Notes: a model not told the origin generated them from the letters alone. 64,000 nucleotides of DNA from Nilaparvata lugens (GCF_014356525.2 NC_052518.1:12230201-12294200); one strand, 5' to 3'; numbered from the stretch's first letter, positions 1 through 9,324 are shown. Program-made: numbers and translations.

Positions 1-973
1 CTCATCGATCTGTGTTATCAAACATTTTTGCAACATATCAAGGTACACTATGCCGTTTTTCAAATCAAAACACACAGCTAGCACGCTCGGGTCCAGTGAA
101 GGCAGCCATCTTTGACGTAACTGCCGCTAGCGCTTGTGCGTCGCGACCAGGCACTAGTGGACTACGCGAGTCAAAACTTGGAGTGTTTTCCTTTAAAACA
201 ACACCGAAACCAGCTGTGTACCTTGTTTAATAAGATTTATATGAATTTTCAAAGTTGTAGAGTCCTTTTTTAATCACCCGGTGTAATCATGGAAACTTGA
301 AGGATACACTCTGAAAGATTAGCAGACCTCTTAATCGTTGGTGAAAATGTTTGCAATCAGCTTTTATTTGTGTTAATATAGAGTGATCGAATGTCACGCA
401 ACACAGAGGATATTTCCAAGAATTTAACACTTTTGAGGTTTAAGACACGTAATACATTAGGCCAGCAGTCTCGGCCACCAGTGAGTCACCTCAGAACAAC
501 CATTCGCGGCCGAAAGACACCAGCCGGCCGTCAAAATCTATTGCCCAAGATGGTGACCATAGTGTAATGAGCGCATAAGATCTAATGCCCCTTGACGCTA
601 TAAGAACTATAGTCTATCCAAACTTCCATGAGCCCTGGAAGATTAAGCCGACCCTCACTCTCTCATGCGCAGGCACACACGCCCGGCCTACCTGCGCCAT
701 TGATATAATATGTATACTATGTAGTATATATAGATTCTATATATCGATGACCTGCGCTAATGGGTCTTCTATGAATGAGTATGTATATATGCCTGAGCTA
801 TCACTCAGCTATTTATTCACACACACAAAAGGAGGCTGCGCTTGTGGGTGTGAGTAGTAGGAGAGGGTCGGCCTAATCCTTCAGAGCTCATGCCTGTTTG
901 GACAGAGTATAATACGCTCGGACACTTCACGACCCACTAGTGGCCCGATGAAAAGGACGAGTTCAACACTCTA
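1..973. repeat. GC-richer repeat island at the left edge, with an imperfect foldback
   Basis: Upstream intron (or flank) of PMCA. Bases 60-190 and 470-545 are CpG-rich against an AT-rich background and look like pieces of interspersed repeats that I cannot name. From about 605-660 to 850-910 there is an imperfect inverted repeat (shared cores ATGAGC and GCCGACCCTC with their complements), so 600-915 could fold back on itself. The open frame at 12-230 shows no family resemblance and is not called a gene. Confidence 0.45.
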
Positions 974-1163
974 AGGGCCATGCCATACGAAGTATTTTTC
1001 AAGCGTTTTCAGACGGCGTTTTTAGAGCCGGCAGGGCAGGAAGCTCTCCGATTGACTGATTATCAACTGATTTCCGAACGCCAACCCAACAGCCAATCGA
1101 AGAGCTTCCCTTCCTGCCGACTCTAAAAACTCCGCCTGAAAACGCTTCGTATGGCTTGGCCCT
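974..1163. mobile_element. Palindromic MITE, about 190 bp
   Basis: The left arm begins AGGGCCATGCCATACGAAG and the right arm is its near-perfect reverse complement ending in GGCCCT. The pairing continues inwards for about 75 bp, including AGAGCCGGCAGG against its complement. This is a short non-autonomous foldback DNA transposon. I could not find a convincing target-site duplication, so the superfamily is left open. Confidence 0.7.
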
Positions 1164-1397
1164 GGATACTTTTAAGGTTTGGGTCGATTGTATCATAGTA
1201 TAGCGCGTTGGTAGTATTGTATCAATAGACCAGAATAATTGTTGGGTGGATTTCTCGAGTTTTTCAACGAATAAGTATATCAATCACAAACTCAATTACT
1301 TATTACTCATTCATTGATAAAACTTCAAATATGGAGAATACGTTGCCTCAAAACAGCCCAAATAATCTCAATAACCATTGGGTAATCAAATGATTTA

Positions 1398-1612
1398 TAG
1401 TGTGGTCCACCTTATAATGGCAGTGGATGAAGAGAGAAGAATAGCGATGCCGGTTCTCTGCATTAATTAATTATATTTCTACACTGTCAAAAACATAATT
1501 GTCATCGTTGTGGACCTAGAAAAGGATAGTAACACCGGCTTTGTCAAATGATAGACAAGGATAGCAAAACCAAAGTTGATCGAATACTGTCATTATAACG
1601 TGGACCTCACTA
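1398..1612. mobile_element. Mariner-like MITE, TA target site (copy 1)
   Basis: Terminal inverted repeats of about 30 bp, starting TAGTGTGGTCCACC on the left and ending GGTCCAC-type complement CACTA on the right, are flanked by TA dinucleotides (1396-1397 and 1613-1614). The second copy at 4777-5140 shares the ends and an internal GATAGACAAGGATAGCAA. The TA duplication points to the Tc1/mariner superfamily. It has no coding capacity. Confidence 0.75.
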
Positions 1613-2001
1613 TAGTCATTTCATTACAAGTAAGTAATCTAGTTATAGAATATTCTAAACGTATTCACTCCTCTTATTATTGTGTTTTATTCTTATCATG
1701 TACAGAAACGAAATCATGCAGGTAATAAAATCTTCTTCAGAAAATGCTAATCCTTTATTCCTGTTGACTCATCATAGTCCTAAACTTTCTAAGAAGTTTC
1801 TGAATAAATTGAAACCCATGCGCTTTTGAGTGGATCAACGAAACCAAAAATAATTAACTTAGTAATAATTATTATTATTATAACTAACTATATAGTTATG
1901 TCTTAACTACTAGACTGTTTTTATCCATAATTTTGTAATCTTATCCAAGTATTTGTAATGTTCTGAATGATGTTGACTGATGATTATTTATTATTTTACA
2001 G

Positions 2002-2137
2002 GATGACTGTTGTGCAGTCGTATATTTGTGAAGTACTTTGCAAAACTACTCCAAGGTTTGCTAACATTCCTCCGAATGTTGGTAACCTGCTTATCCAGGC
2101 TATCTCTATTAATTCCGCTTATACGTCACGTGTTATG
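2002..2137 (+). CDS. PMCA: PMCA exon A (partial gene; start of nucleotide-binding domain)
   Basis: First PMCA exon inside the window. The acceptor is a TTTTACAG at 1994-2001 and the donor is GTGAGT at 2138. The exon carries the last base of a split Arg codon and then 45 codons, beginning MTVVQSYIC and ending SAYTSRVM. In the P-type Ca2+ ATPase family this segment directly follows the phosphorylation motif DKTGTLT and opens the cytosolic nucleotide-binding (N) domain. The preceding exon, with the phosphorylated Asp and the upstream membrane helices, is not found in 1-2001 and must lie before the window, so the gene is 5'-partial here. The reading matches what I recall of insect PMCA closely. 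The exon exits in phase 0 and joins the next exon at 2564. Confidence 0.95.
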
Positions 2138-2563
2138 GTGAGTTATCTGCTGTTTGATCAGCCATCTATTTTATTTCTGTAAATTTTCAATTTTAAGTCC
2201 AACTAATGTACTGGAATCCAATGATTATTGAATTTATTAGACCCGTTAAAGATCGTAAAGTGACATGTCAACTATCACAAATAGTGATTGTGATTCAGAA
2301 ATATTTATGAATGATTATCACTACATCTCTCCAGAGATGTAAATATAAAGTTTATAAAGTTAAAGTAATCGATTGATTGATCGAATTGACTTCAGTGATT
2401 ATTTTGAATGAATGAATGAATTTACTTGTCAGGAATTAATAATTTGATTGTATGGTAAGAGATGTTGTGGTATGCCTTCATAATTGAAAGAATAAGACAT
2501 CAGCGTCTTATTCTTTCAATGTCAGAAATTAATTATTAATTTATTCTATTGGTTTGTTTGCAG

Positions 2564-2805
2564 GCTCCAGAAGAAGCATCCGAGCTTCCAAAGCAAGTAG
2601 GTAATAAGACAGAGTGCGCGCTGCTTGGGTTTGTACAAGGCCTAGGAAAGAACTACCAGACAATCCGAGATGATATGCCCGAAGAAATGTTCACTCGCGT
2701 CTACACGTTCAACTCCGTGCGAAAATCGATGAGTACCGTGGTTCCTCGACAGGGTGGCGGATACCGACTATTTACCAAGGGTGCCTCAGAAATTGTTCTA
2801 AAGAA
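2564..2805 (+). CDS. PMCA: PMCA exon B (nucleotide-binding domain, KGASE motif)
   Basis: Acceptor TTTGCAG at 2557-2563, phase 0 entry at GCT. The exon encodes [18 protein letters not shown] through [13 protein letters not shown] to the diagnostic KGASEIVLK, where the KGA(S)E lysine contacts ATP in P-type ATPases. The donor that keeps the frame is GTAGGT at 2806, so the exon ends in the first two bases of a second Lys codon, completed by the A that opens exon C. Reading on without splicing gives an immediate TAG at 2807-2809, so retention of this intron would truncate the pump in the N domain. Identity of the region is secure; the donor choice follows from the fit to exon C. Confidence 0.95.
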
Positions 2806-2899
2806 GTAGGTATCAATTCGGTCAACTTATCTGAAATCTGTAATCGTTTGTCAAATATTTTCCAATAAGTTAGTAAAATCTGGTCATCCTTTTCATTTA

Positions 2900-3260
2900 T
2901 CAGAGAAGTATCAAATCAAATCAAAATCATCTATTTCTTTAGAAAATAATACAAAAAACAATACATAATATGAAATAAAATTATCAGTAGTTCTAATTAT
3001 ATTGAAGTATTTCTCAATTCCTTAGAAAAAGTACTTAAGAAGTGGCTATTTTTGATGATGTCCTCATGAGCCCTAGGCTTGTGCGCGGGTAATGTGATGG
3101 ATAATGATGAGATATGAGTGGACCTACAGCTTTTGGTGGGTTTTTTACCCCCGGGAAGGGATTTTTAATCTCAAGGAGTGAGGTATTTGGAGTAGTTCGG
3201 CTCTTGAAGTGGTATCCCTCACAACGGGAGTAGCAGGCGCATAGAGCTTAACTTATCTTA
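2900..3260. repeat. Interspersed repeat fragment of unknown class in the B-C intron
   Basis: Bases 2905-2960 begin with a repeated ATCAAATCAAA and a run typical of the reversed tail of a retroposon. Bases 3060-3250 are GC-richer, with GTGGACCTACAGC, CCCCCGGGAAGGG and GGTATCCCTCAC, unlike the rest of the intron. This looks like one decayed non-LTR or SINE-like element; I cannot name the family. Bases 3636-3800 carry another such fragment starting CTTCTTTATTCCACAATAC. Confidence 0.4.
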
Positions 3261-4055
3261 TCGATAGCTTATCAGCGCGACCACAAACCAAATTGCTTCC
3301 AATTCTGAAGTTTCAATTCAGTTTATATTTACTTCTTTGGAATAAATAATTTGGATCTAAACGTTTCACTTATTAGTGAAGTCGGAATGTTGTGATTCAT
3401 CCCTCTCAAAACAAATTGTACTTTCACATTGTACCTAACAAAAATTTTACTTTCTCACATTGCATTTTATTATATTATAGCTGTTCCAACTTTGATTATA
3501 ACTTGAAGTGATCTTCATAAATTCATATCACCAATTTTGTTGGAGTATTATTACAAGTGTACAATAAATTTTCCTAGTCAATTACTAGTTACGATTACTG
3601 ATGTCAATCAATCAATCAATCAAGAATCTTCTTTATTCCACAATACAGCAAGTACAAACATGATAAATAATATGAAATATAAAATACAAATTATTTAGTA
3701 CTTAGATTAGGGTTTCATATTATACATTACGGAATGAGCCTACATGGGCACTGTGGCCTGTGCGTAGACTCGAGTTAGTCAGTCGGTATTCTATATCAGT
3801 GTAAATCCATCCTCTCCAATTCTGTTGGAGTATTGAAAATATACAATAACTTTTCCCTGGCAATTACTAGTTACGATTATTGATGTATTACTATGGGGAA
3901 ATCTGATGATCCTTCTCCCTCCGGAAAGCAACTTGTCCACAAGAGTATCCACTAATGTTTGCGATGTTGGTGGTCGAAATTGATATCAGAGGTTAGGCTT
4001 TTCCACAAGCAAAGTACATTAGGCTACTGTTTTCTAACAGTTTTCTTGTGTTCTG

Positions 4056-4449
4056 TTGTGTTGCAGATGTGTGTTCATTTGCAATGCTTCTTGTATTCCA
4101 AAGTGCAAAGTTTTCTTGTGTTCCAAAATGTTTCTTGTGTTCTAAAATGTTTCTTTATTCTTTATTGATTGATACAATAAGTACGTCATCAAAATGATAG
4201 GGAGAGAAAAAAATTAAGGTAACCTTGTGCTATTCCTCTCCCAAATTTAGATAAGGTAACACATAGTCCGAAATAGGTTTAAGTCTTGTAGTTGTTCACT
4301 TCACAAAATTTTCAGTCCTTAATTATTTTCACAACGTAGATTGTGTTGCACATCCATGTTCATTCACCATGTTCCTTGTATTGCAAAGTACAAAGTTTTC
4401 TTGTGATCCAAAATGTTTCTTGCCTGCTAAAATGCCCCTTGTATTGCAG
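4056..4449 (+). repeat. Degenerate duplicates of the exon C acceptor and first exon bases
   Basis: At 4056-4090 the sequence reads TGTGTTGCAG then ATGTGTGTTCATTTGC, a near copy of the real junction TTGTATTGCAG|ATGTGCGTTCATTTAC at 4439-4465. A second, more decayed copy starts near 4339 (GTGTTGCACATCCATGTTCATT). The spacer between units, TTGTATTCCAAAGTGCAAAG followed by TTCTTGTGTTCCAAAATG, is also shared. The unit is roughly 95 bp. Copy 1 and copy 2 are pushed apart by an interspersed repeat at 4146-4316. Confidence 0.7.
4146..4316. repeat. Interspersed repeat family R, copy 1
   Basis: Shares about 160 bp with 6466-6623: CTTTATTCTTTATTGATTG at one end, CATCAAAATGATAGGGA, TTGTGCTATTCCTCTCCC, ACATAGTCCGAAATAGG and GTTGTTCACTTCACAAAATT. 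Same orientation in both. It is probably a short retroposon tail; it has no open reading frame. Confidence 0.7.
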
Positions 4450-4714
4450 ATGTGCGTTCATTTACGGTCGTGATGGACATTTGGAGAAGTTCACAAGAGA
4501 GATGCAAGATCGATTAGTACGAAACGTTATCGAACCGATGGCCTGTGATGGACTGCGAACAATATCGATCGCTTATCGAGACTTTGTTCCCGGCAAGGCT
4601 GAGATCAACCAAGTGCACATCGATGCTGAACCCAACTGGGATGATGAAGAGTACATTGTCAACAATCTTACTGGAATTTGCGTTGTAGGAATTGAGGATC
4701 CCGTCAGGCCCGAG
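4450..4714 (+). CDS. PMCA: PMCA exon C (nucleotide-binding to phosphorylation-domain link)
   Basis: Acceptor TTGTATTGCAG ending at 4449. The first base completes a Lys codon and the reading continues [14 protein letters not shown], then [20 protein letters not shown], and ends GIEDPVRPE before the donor GTGGGT at 4715. This is the end of the N domain and the start of the second half of the phosphorylation (P) domain, including the conserved GIEDPVRPE block. One oddity is a Gly in LTGICVV where the human and fly proteins I recall have Cys (LTCICVV or LTCLCVV). Two degraded copies of the acceptor plus exon start lie upstream at about 4056 and 4339. A mariner-like MITE begins 62 bp after the donor. 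Confidence 0.95.
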
Positions 4715-4776
4715 GTGGGTAAATCCAAACAATATCCTTCAATTAAATATCTACTGTATGTTGTTCTTATGTACTA

Positions 4777-5140
4777 TAGTGAGGTCCACTTTATAATGGC
4801 AGTGGAGAAAGATAACAGAACAACGTTGCCGATCCTCTGTCTAGTCAATGCCTTCTATAGACGGTAGTTGATACCAATTTATTGATGTAATATTAACTGT
4901 TCATTCTCGTTTAAAATAATCAATTATATTTTATTAAGCAAGAAATTATATTTTTCGATAATTTAATAATGAATTTTAATGATTAAGATGAAATATTTTG
5001 TTAATTAATTATTAATTCTACATTGTTAAAAGACGATCTGGCAACAGAGCAAAGCGAGAAAGAGATAGCGCTATCTGCATTGTTGATTGATAGACAAGGA
5101 TAGCAATACCAACACTGCCATTATAACGTGGACCTCACTA
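4777..5140. mobile_element. Mariner-like MITE, TA target site (copy 2)
   Basis: Left end TAGTGAGGTCCACTTTATAA and right end its complement finishing GACCTCACTA, flanked by TA (4775-4776 and 5141-5142). At 364 bp it is longer than copy 1 (215 bp) but shares ends and the internal GATAGACAAGGATAGCAA. It starts 62 bp after the exon C donor, so the open frame that runs past 4714 to 4867 is intron and MITE, not exon. Confidence 0.8.
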
Positions 5141-5179
5141 TAGGGTGATTTTTTCAACCTCTGATCACATATCATAAGA

Positions 5180-6125
5180 CACAGAGCTGAACAGCGTGTC
5201 TTTCCCATCAAACGCTCTGTGATTAGTGTGGCCATATCTTCGAACTATAGGCCCAAAAATATGGTCGCCTCAATTCAGTCCTTATTGCATAGCAGTATTC
5301 GTTTTTTGAAACAAAATGGAATGGGTCGCCGCCAACCTGTCTCCCTGACAACTAAGCTCCTCGCAATTTGATCACAGGCGTCAGCCAGTGATCATCCCCT
5401 CGTCAACCCCTGGCAAAATACGAGCTTATCCTCTACTGGAACGAATGAGATTAGTTGTCGGCGACAACCTCACACGCTCACGACAACCTAGCTCCCCGCC
5501 AGTTGATCCCCTGCTGGATATGAGGGGTCTGGTTGACGTGATCGTACTCGACAACCAAGCTCCCAGACAGCTTCACAGATGTGCTTCACACATTCTATGA
5601 ATTCGATTATTAGAAGATGTTGTCATGTTGTGAATTATGTTAATGTTGTCACTTCTATCACTGCAAACATTAAATGAAATAAACTATCTATGTTTCCGAA
5701 TCCAACTGACAGAGGAATATTTATTAATTCTAATAGAAACAATTTTTTTTCCTTTCTGCACTACATAATTCAAATCAACCGGTCATTGAATCGAGCCTGA
5801 AAGTTTATTGAACTATTGGTTGTTGAAAAATGTCATATAACTCATCAAAAACAATGAATGATTGGGTAAACCTGGCGTGATTTGAGGAAATCCATTGAGT
5901 AAGTGCATGTCAGTTACTCGCGAAAACTCCGGCACTCAAACGTGAGCGTGCGAGGAGCTTTTGTCGGGTTCGGTGACGACAACCAAGCTCCTTGCACGCT
6001 GGCGTCAACTAGTCTCCCCGACAGCCAAGCTCCTCTCTCAGGAGCTCAGTTGACGCCGTCAACCAATCCCCTCGAAAGTGGTTTTGGAAGGAGCTCAGCT
6101 GACGGGGAGCTTGATTGGCGCGTTC
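5180..6125. repeat. GC-rich patch with recurring AAGCTCC words on both strands
   Basis: In two blocks (5330-5600 and 5930-6120) the word AAGCTCC or TAGCTCC recurs, usually after GACAACC or CAACTAA and before CCCGCC, CCAGAC or TTGCAC. GGAGCTC and GGAGCTT occur on the opposite strand in the same blocks. The words GTTGATCCCC, GTCAACC and GACGCC also recur. It reads as a decayed, internally repetitive element split by about 330 bp of AT-rich DNA (5601-5930). Open frames here (5388-5600, 5903-6142) look like by-products of the GC content. Confidence 0.45.
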
Positions 6126-6465
6126 CCAATGGAATAATCTAACATTAATCTACCAAAGAATGATTGAAATTTACGTAGAAAACTTTATGTATGAGTGATG
6201 ATGATATTGACATGGGCCTCACAGTGCTGGTGAAACAAACTGCTTCTTTAGCAAATCAAAGACTCCATATTGAAAGTTTTCTAACAAAATCGTGTATATA
6301 TCTGGACCTAACCTAAAGAGAGTCAGTGTCTGTCTGGAGTTCCTCAAGCGATTGTCTTACCGTACTTTGAGCCGTATGCACCATACACATTCAACGTATT
6401 TAACGCTAAACTATGATTACATAAGGTATGGTTCCTTTTATTATAATGTGTCTCATTCCAGGTTT

Positions 6466-6623
6466 CTTTATTCTTTATTTATTCATACAAGTACATCATC
6501 AAAATGATAGGGAAAGAAAAAATAAGGTATACTTGTGCTATTCCTCTCCCAGATTTAGATAAGGTTACACATAGTCCGAAATAGGTCAAGTCTTGTAGTT
6601 GTTCACTTCACAAAATTTCAAAC
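6466..6623. repeat. Interspersed repeat family R, copy 2
   Basis: Second copy of the element at 4146-4316. It is inserted within a further repeat of which 6360-6465 and 6624-6680 are the two halves; those halves resemble 11909-12115 (shared AACAGCTGATCTATCT and AATGTGTCTCATTCC), so the insertion is nested. Confidence 0.65.
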
Positions 6624-6754
6624 AAAGGTTTAAATCAACAGCTGATCTATCTCCGTTTAAACTGTGGTGGTGAATATAGTTCTTTGTCAAGTACCATATC
6701 ACTGGTTTCACGGTTTTAAAAATACATTATTACAATGGATTCATTTTATTCCAG

Positions 6755-6934
6755 GTACCTGACGCCATCAGGAAGTGTCAACGAGCTGGTATTACGGTTA
6801 GAATGGTAACAGGTGATAATATCAACACTGCCAGATCTATTGCTTCGAAATGTGGAATCCTTCGACCGGGAGATGATTATCTGATTCTTGAAGGGAAAGA
6901 GTTCAATCGCCGAATTAGGGATGCTAATGGAGAG
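6755..6934 (+). CDS. PMCA: PMCA exon D (P domain, MVTGDN motif)
   Basis: Sixty codons, phase 0 at both ends, between an acceptor TTATTCCAG ending at 6754 and the donor GTAGGT at 6935. It reads [22 protein letters not shown] and on through [14 protein letters not shown] to [21 protein letters not shown] is the conserved phosphorylation-domain motif of P-type ATPases that helps hold ATP and Mg2+. The exon has no obvious defect. Immediately downstream, three degenerate copies of its last 45 bp plus the GTAGGT-type donor are strung out in the intron (see separate entry), so the true donor is the first of four similar ones. It is chosen here because it alone gives an unbroken reading from the conserved protein. 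Confidence 0.95.
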
Positions 6935-7265
6935 GTAGGTTAATTATATTTCAATTAATAGTAGTTTATCATCCATTTCATTCACGCATATAATCACAGA
7001 ACATAATATATGAAGGGAAAGAGTTTAACCGCCGAATTAGGGACGCTAATGGAGAGGTAGGTCAATTATATTTCAAGTAACAGTGGTTTATCATTCACAT
7101 AACATAATAAATTAAGGGAAAGAGTTTAGGATAGCCGCCGAATTAGGGACGCTAATTGAGAGGTAGGTCAATTCTATTTCAAGTAACAGTGGTTTATCAT
7201 TCACAGAACATCATAAATTAAGGGAAAGAGTTTAGCCGCCGAATTAGGATGCTAATGGAGAGGTA
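6885..7265 (+). repeat. Tandem copies of the exon D end plus splice donor
   Basis: The last 45 bp of exon D (GGGAAAGAGTTCAATCGCCG and on to GAG) and the donor recur three times downstream. GAG|GT junctions fall at 6934/6935 (true), 7056/7057, 7162/7163 and 7262/7263, i.e. spacings of 122, 106 and 100 bp. The intron part just after the donor (CAATTATATTTCAAGTAACAG and following) is repeated too, so the unit straddles the junction. The first three donors keep GTAGGT and the fourth is GTAATT. Copy 3 has extra bases and a stop, and copy 4 lacks bases, so only the first is a usable exon end for the conserved protein. Confidence 0.88.
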
Positions 7266-7524
7266 ATTCTATTTCAAGTAACAATAGTTTACCATTTATT
7301 TCATTTACTCATAAAATCACAAATTATAATGATATGGAGATAACAACAGGCTCATATACAGGATAAAATTATTCTTTATCATTAGTATAGCTTTTGTGAA
7401 ACCAGTCTGTTGCGGAATCAATCAGTGCAGTTTTTGGCTTGAAGCTGTAAGTCTCTCTCTACATTGAAACTAGCAAATTCGTTTATGCTGTACCTTCAGT
7501 CAATATCGTAGCTATAAAATATAT

Positions 7525-8897
7525 TTTACTGTTTAAATTCCAATGATCCAAATGTGTGTTTCCTGTAAAAGCTATTATACTTTTCAAATGGTAATGATTC
7601 AAAGTGTGTTTTCTGTGAATGATATTCTACTTTTCAAATGGTAATGATTCAAATGTATGTGTTTTCTATAGAAGCTTTTCTAATTAATAAAAAAATATTA
7701 ATAAATGATTGATCAAGTTAAAAATTATTAATATGACCAACATATTCCACTACTTAGTAGAAGGGCTATTTCAACCTTAAAACTACTTCAGCCATGTGTT
7801 GAGTCCATTGAGCAAGATAATGTTGTTAACAACTTTGCAGAAGTTTTTTCGGATAATCTAGGAAGATTTCCACAGCAATTTGAATATAAAATAAAATTAG
7901 TCAATGATTCTACACCATATTCAGTCACAGCTCCCAGGCGAATTTTATTGCCCTTGATAAGTAAAGTGAAAGAAGAGTTACAGAGAATGTGTGAGGAAGG
8001 TGTGATTGAACCTATAAAGGTGCGTACAGATATACGCGCCTCGAACACGCTCCGCACTCGCTCCGATCATAAACGTTACGCGAGATGTTACGCAAGGGTT
8101 CGATTGAGAATCGAAATATGTTCGAAGGATGATCGATCCGCTCTTTTCTTATTGTTGACTTCGCTACAACCTAACCTCACAAATGTGAAACGTTCAATCC
8201 AGCTGATCGGGTGACAAAACTGAGTGGTGTGCACCAATAGTCATGATGTTTACCATGAAGAAATGTTTCAATACTTGAGAGCCATAAATACAAAACTGAA
8301 CTTTATTTGTCTTGGATACAAAACATATTCAACATTTGTCAAACTAAATTAAGTAAATTAATTTTCAAGTTTTTAAAATGTTTTAATAAAAGGGTACTAC
8401 AAGTTTTTATATTATTTTTATAACTACTTTTCAAATGGCAATGATTCAAATTAGTGTTTTCTATAGAAGCTCTTCCACTTCTCAAATGGAAATGATTCAA
8501 TGTGGGTTTTCTGTCAAAGCTATTCTACTTTTCAAATGGTAATGATTTAAATGTGTTTTTTCTATAGAAGCTATTCTACATTTCAAATGGCAATGATTCA
8601 AATTTGTGTTTTCTATTATTCGAATCCTCGAGTGTGCAATTTGAGTGTGGAGAAAGGTCACATGATTACATTTCATGGTTGCTATGGGCAACCAACTTAA
8701 TGATTACCTTGTTTATAAGTTATTCAACTGTATTAATAAATGAATTGTCATTGAGCATACATTATTCATTATTCTTAAATATAACATCTATCAAAGCCAT
8801 TTCAATTATCAAATGGTAATGATTCAAATGTGTGTTTTCTGTAAAAGCTTTTCTACTTTCCAAATAGTAATGATGAAACATTTGTTTTCTGTAACAG
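7525..8897 (+). repeat. 51-bp minisatellite whose last unit is the exon E acceptor
   Basis: A unit of about 51 bp, TTTTCAAATGGTAATGATTC then AAATGTGTGTTTTCTGTAAA AG in consensus form, recurs with AATGAT positions near 7542, 7593, 7643, 8439, 8490, 8541, 8592, 8817 and 8868. The final unit ends TTTTCTGTAACAG at 8897, the real splice acceptor. Earlier units carry TTTTCTGTAAAAG, TTTTCTATAGAAG or TTTTCTGTCAAAG at the same place. The array is broken by a Ty3/gypsy fragment (about 7680-8430) and by unrelated sequence (8622-8800). Confidence 0.85.
7740..8260 (+). pseudogene. Ty3/gypsy-type pol fragment, interrupted and truncated
   Basis: Frame +1 is open from about 7750 to 8013 and resembles the segment of Ty3/gypsy polyprotein between protease and reverse transcriptase, with VFSDNLGRFP and then PRRILLPLISKVKEELQRM and GVIEPIK, the classic entry to the reverse transcriptase domain. 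At 8014 it is cut by about 205 bp of a different, CpG-containing repeat (starting GTGCGTACAGATATACGCG). A short piece with the expected WCAPIV context appears at about 8228. No LTRs, integrase or catalytic YxDD block are present, so it is a dead fragment, sitting inside the minisatellite upstream of exon E. Confidence 0.75.
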
Positions 8898-9092
8898 GTT
8901 CAACAACATCTACTGGACAAGGTTTGGCCGAAACTGCGCGTACTGGCTCGTTCATCACCCACGGACAAGTACACTCTCGTCAAAGGTATTATCGACAGTA
9001 AAGTGAGCGAAAGCAGGGAAGTTGTAGCTGTGACTGGTGATGGAACAAACGACGGCCCTGCTCTCAAGAAGGCTGATGTAGGATTTGCCATG
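8898..9092 (+). CDS. PMCA: PMCA exon E (P domain, [11 protein letters not shown] motif)
   Basis: Sixty-five codons, phase 0 at both ends. The acceptor TTTTCTGTAACAG ends at 8897 and the donor GTGAGT starts at 9093. It reads [19 protein letters not shown], then [14 protein letters not shown], then [20 protein letters not shown] and [15 protein letters not shown] is the signature P-type ATPase Mg2+-binding loop, with both aspartates intact. The acceptor is the last unit of a roughly 51-bp tandem repeat that fills the 3' part of the upstream intron, so this splice site appears to be embedded in, or to have given rise to, a minisatellite. The start was chosen by frame and by alignment to the family. 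Confidence 0.96.
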
Positions 9093-9324
9093 GTGAGTAG
9101 GCTCTCTCTACATTACATACTCAACATGAAATAGGAATAATATTTTATTCCTCTTCATAATCATAACATATAAAATTCAACATAACTATCAAACTCGACA
9201 CAGTCCAGTAGTTCAGGCGTGATGATGCGTCAAACATATTTTCCTATCCCGTAAGTGTATAAGCCAGCCCTTTCCTTTATTATAGTATAGATAACATAGT
9301 ATAAAATGTCAGTACAGTATCATA

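Noticed and set aside
12..230. Open frame of 72 codons at the left edge
   Set aside because: No family resemblance and no phased splice sites; the CpG-rich sequence looks like a repeat fragment.
4715..4867. Extension of exon C to a stop at 4867
   Set aside because: The frame crosses a good donor and runs into a MITE; the family alignment stops exactly at the donor and resumes at 6755.
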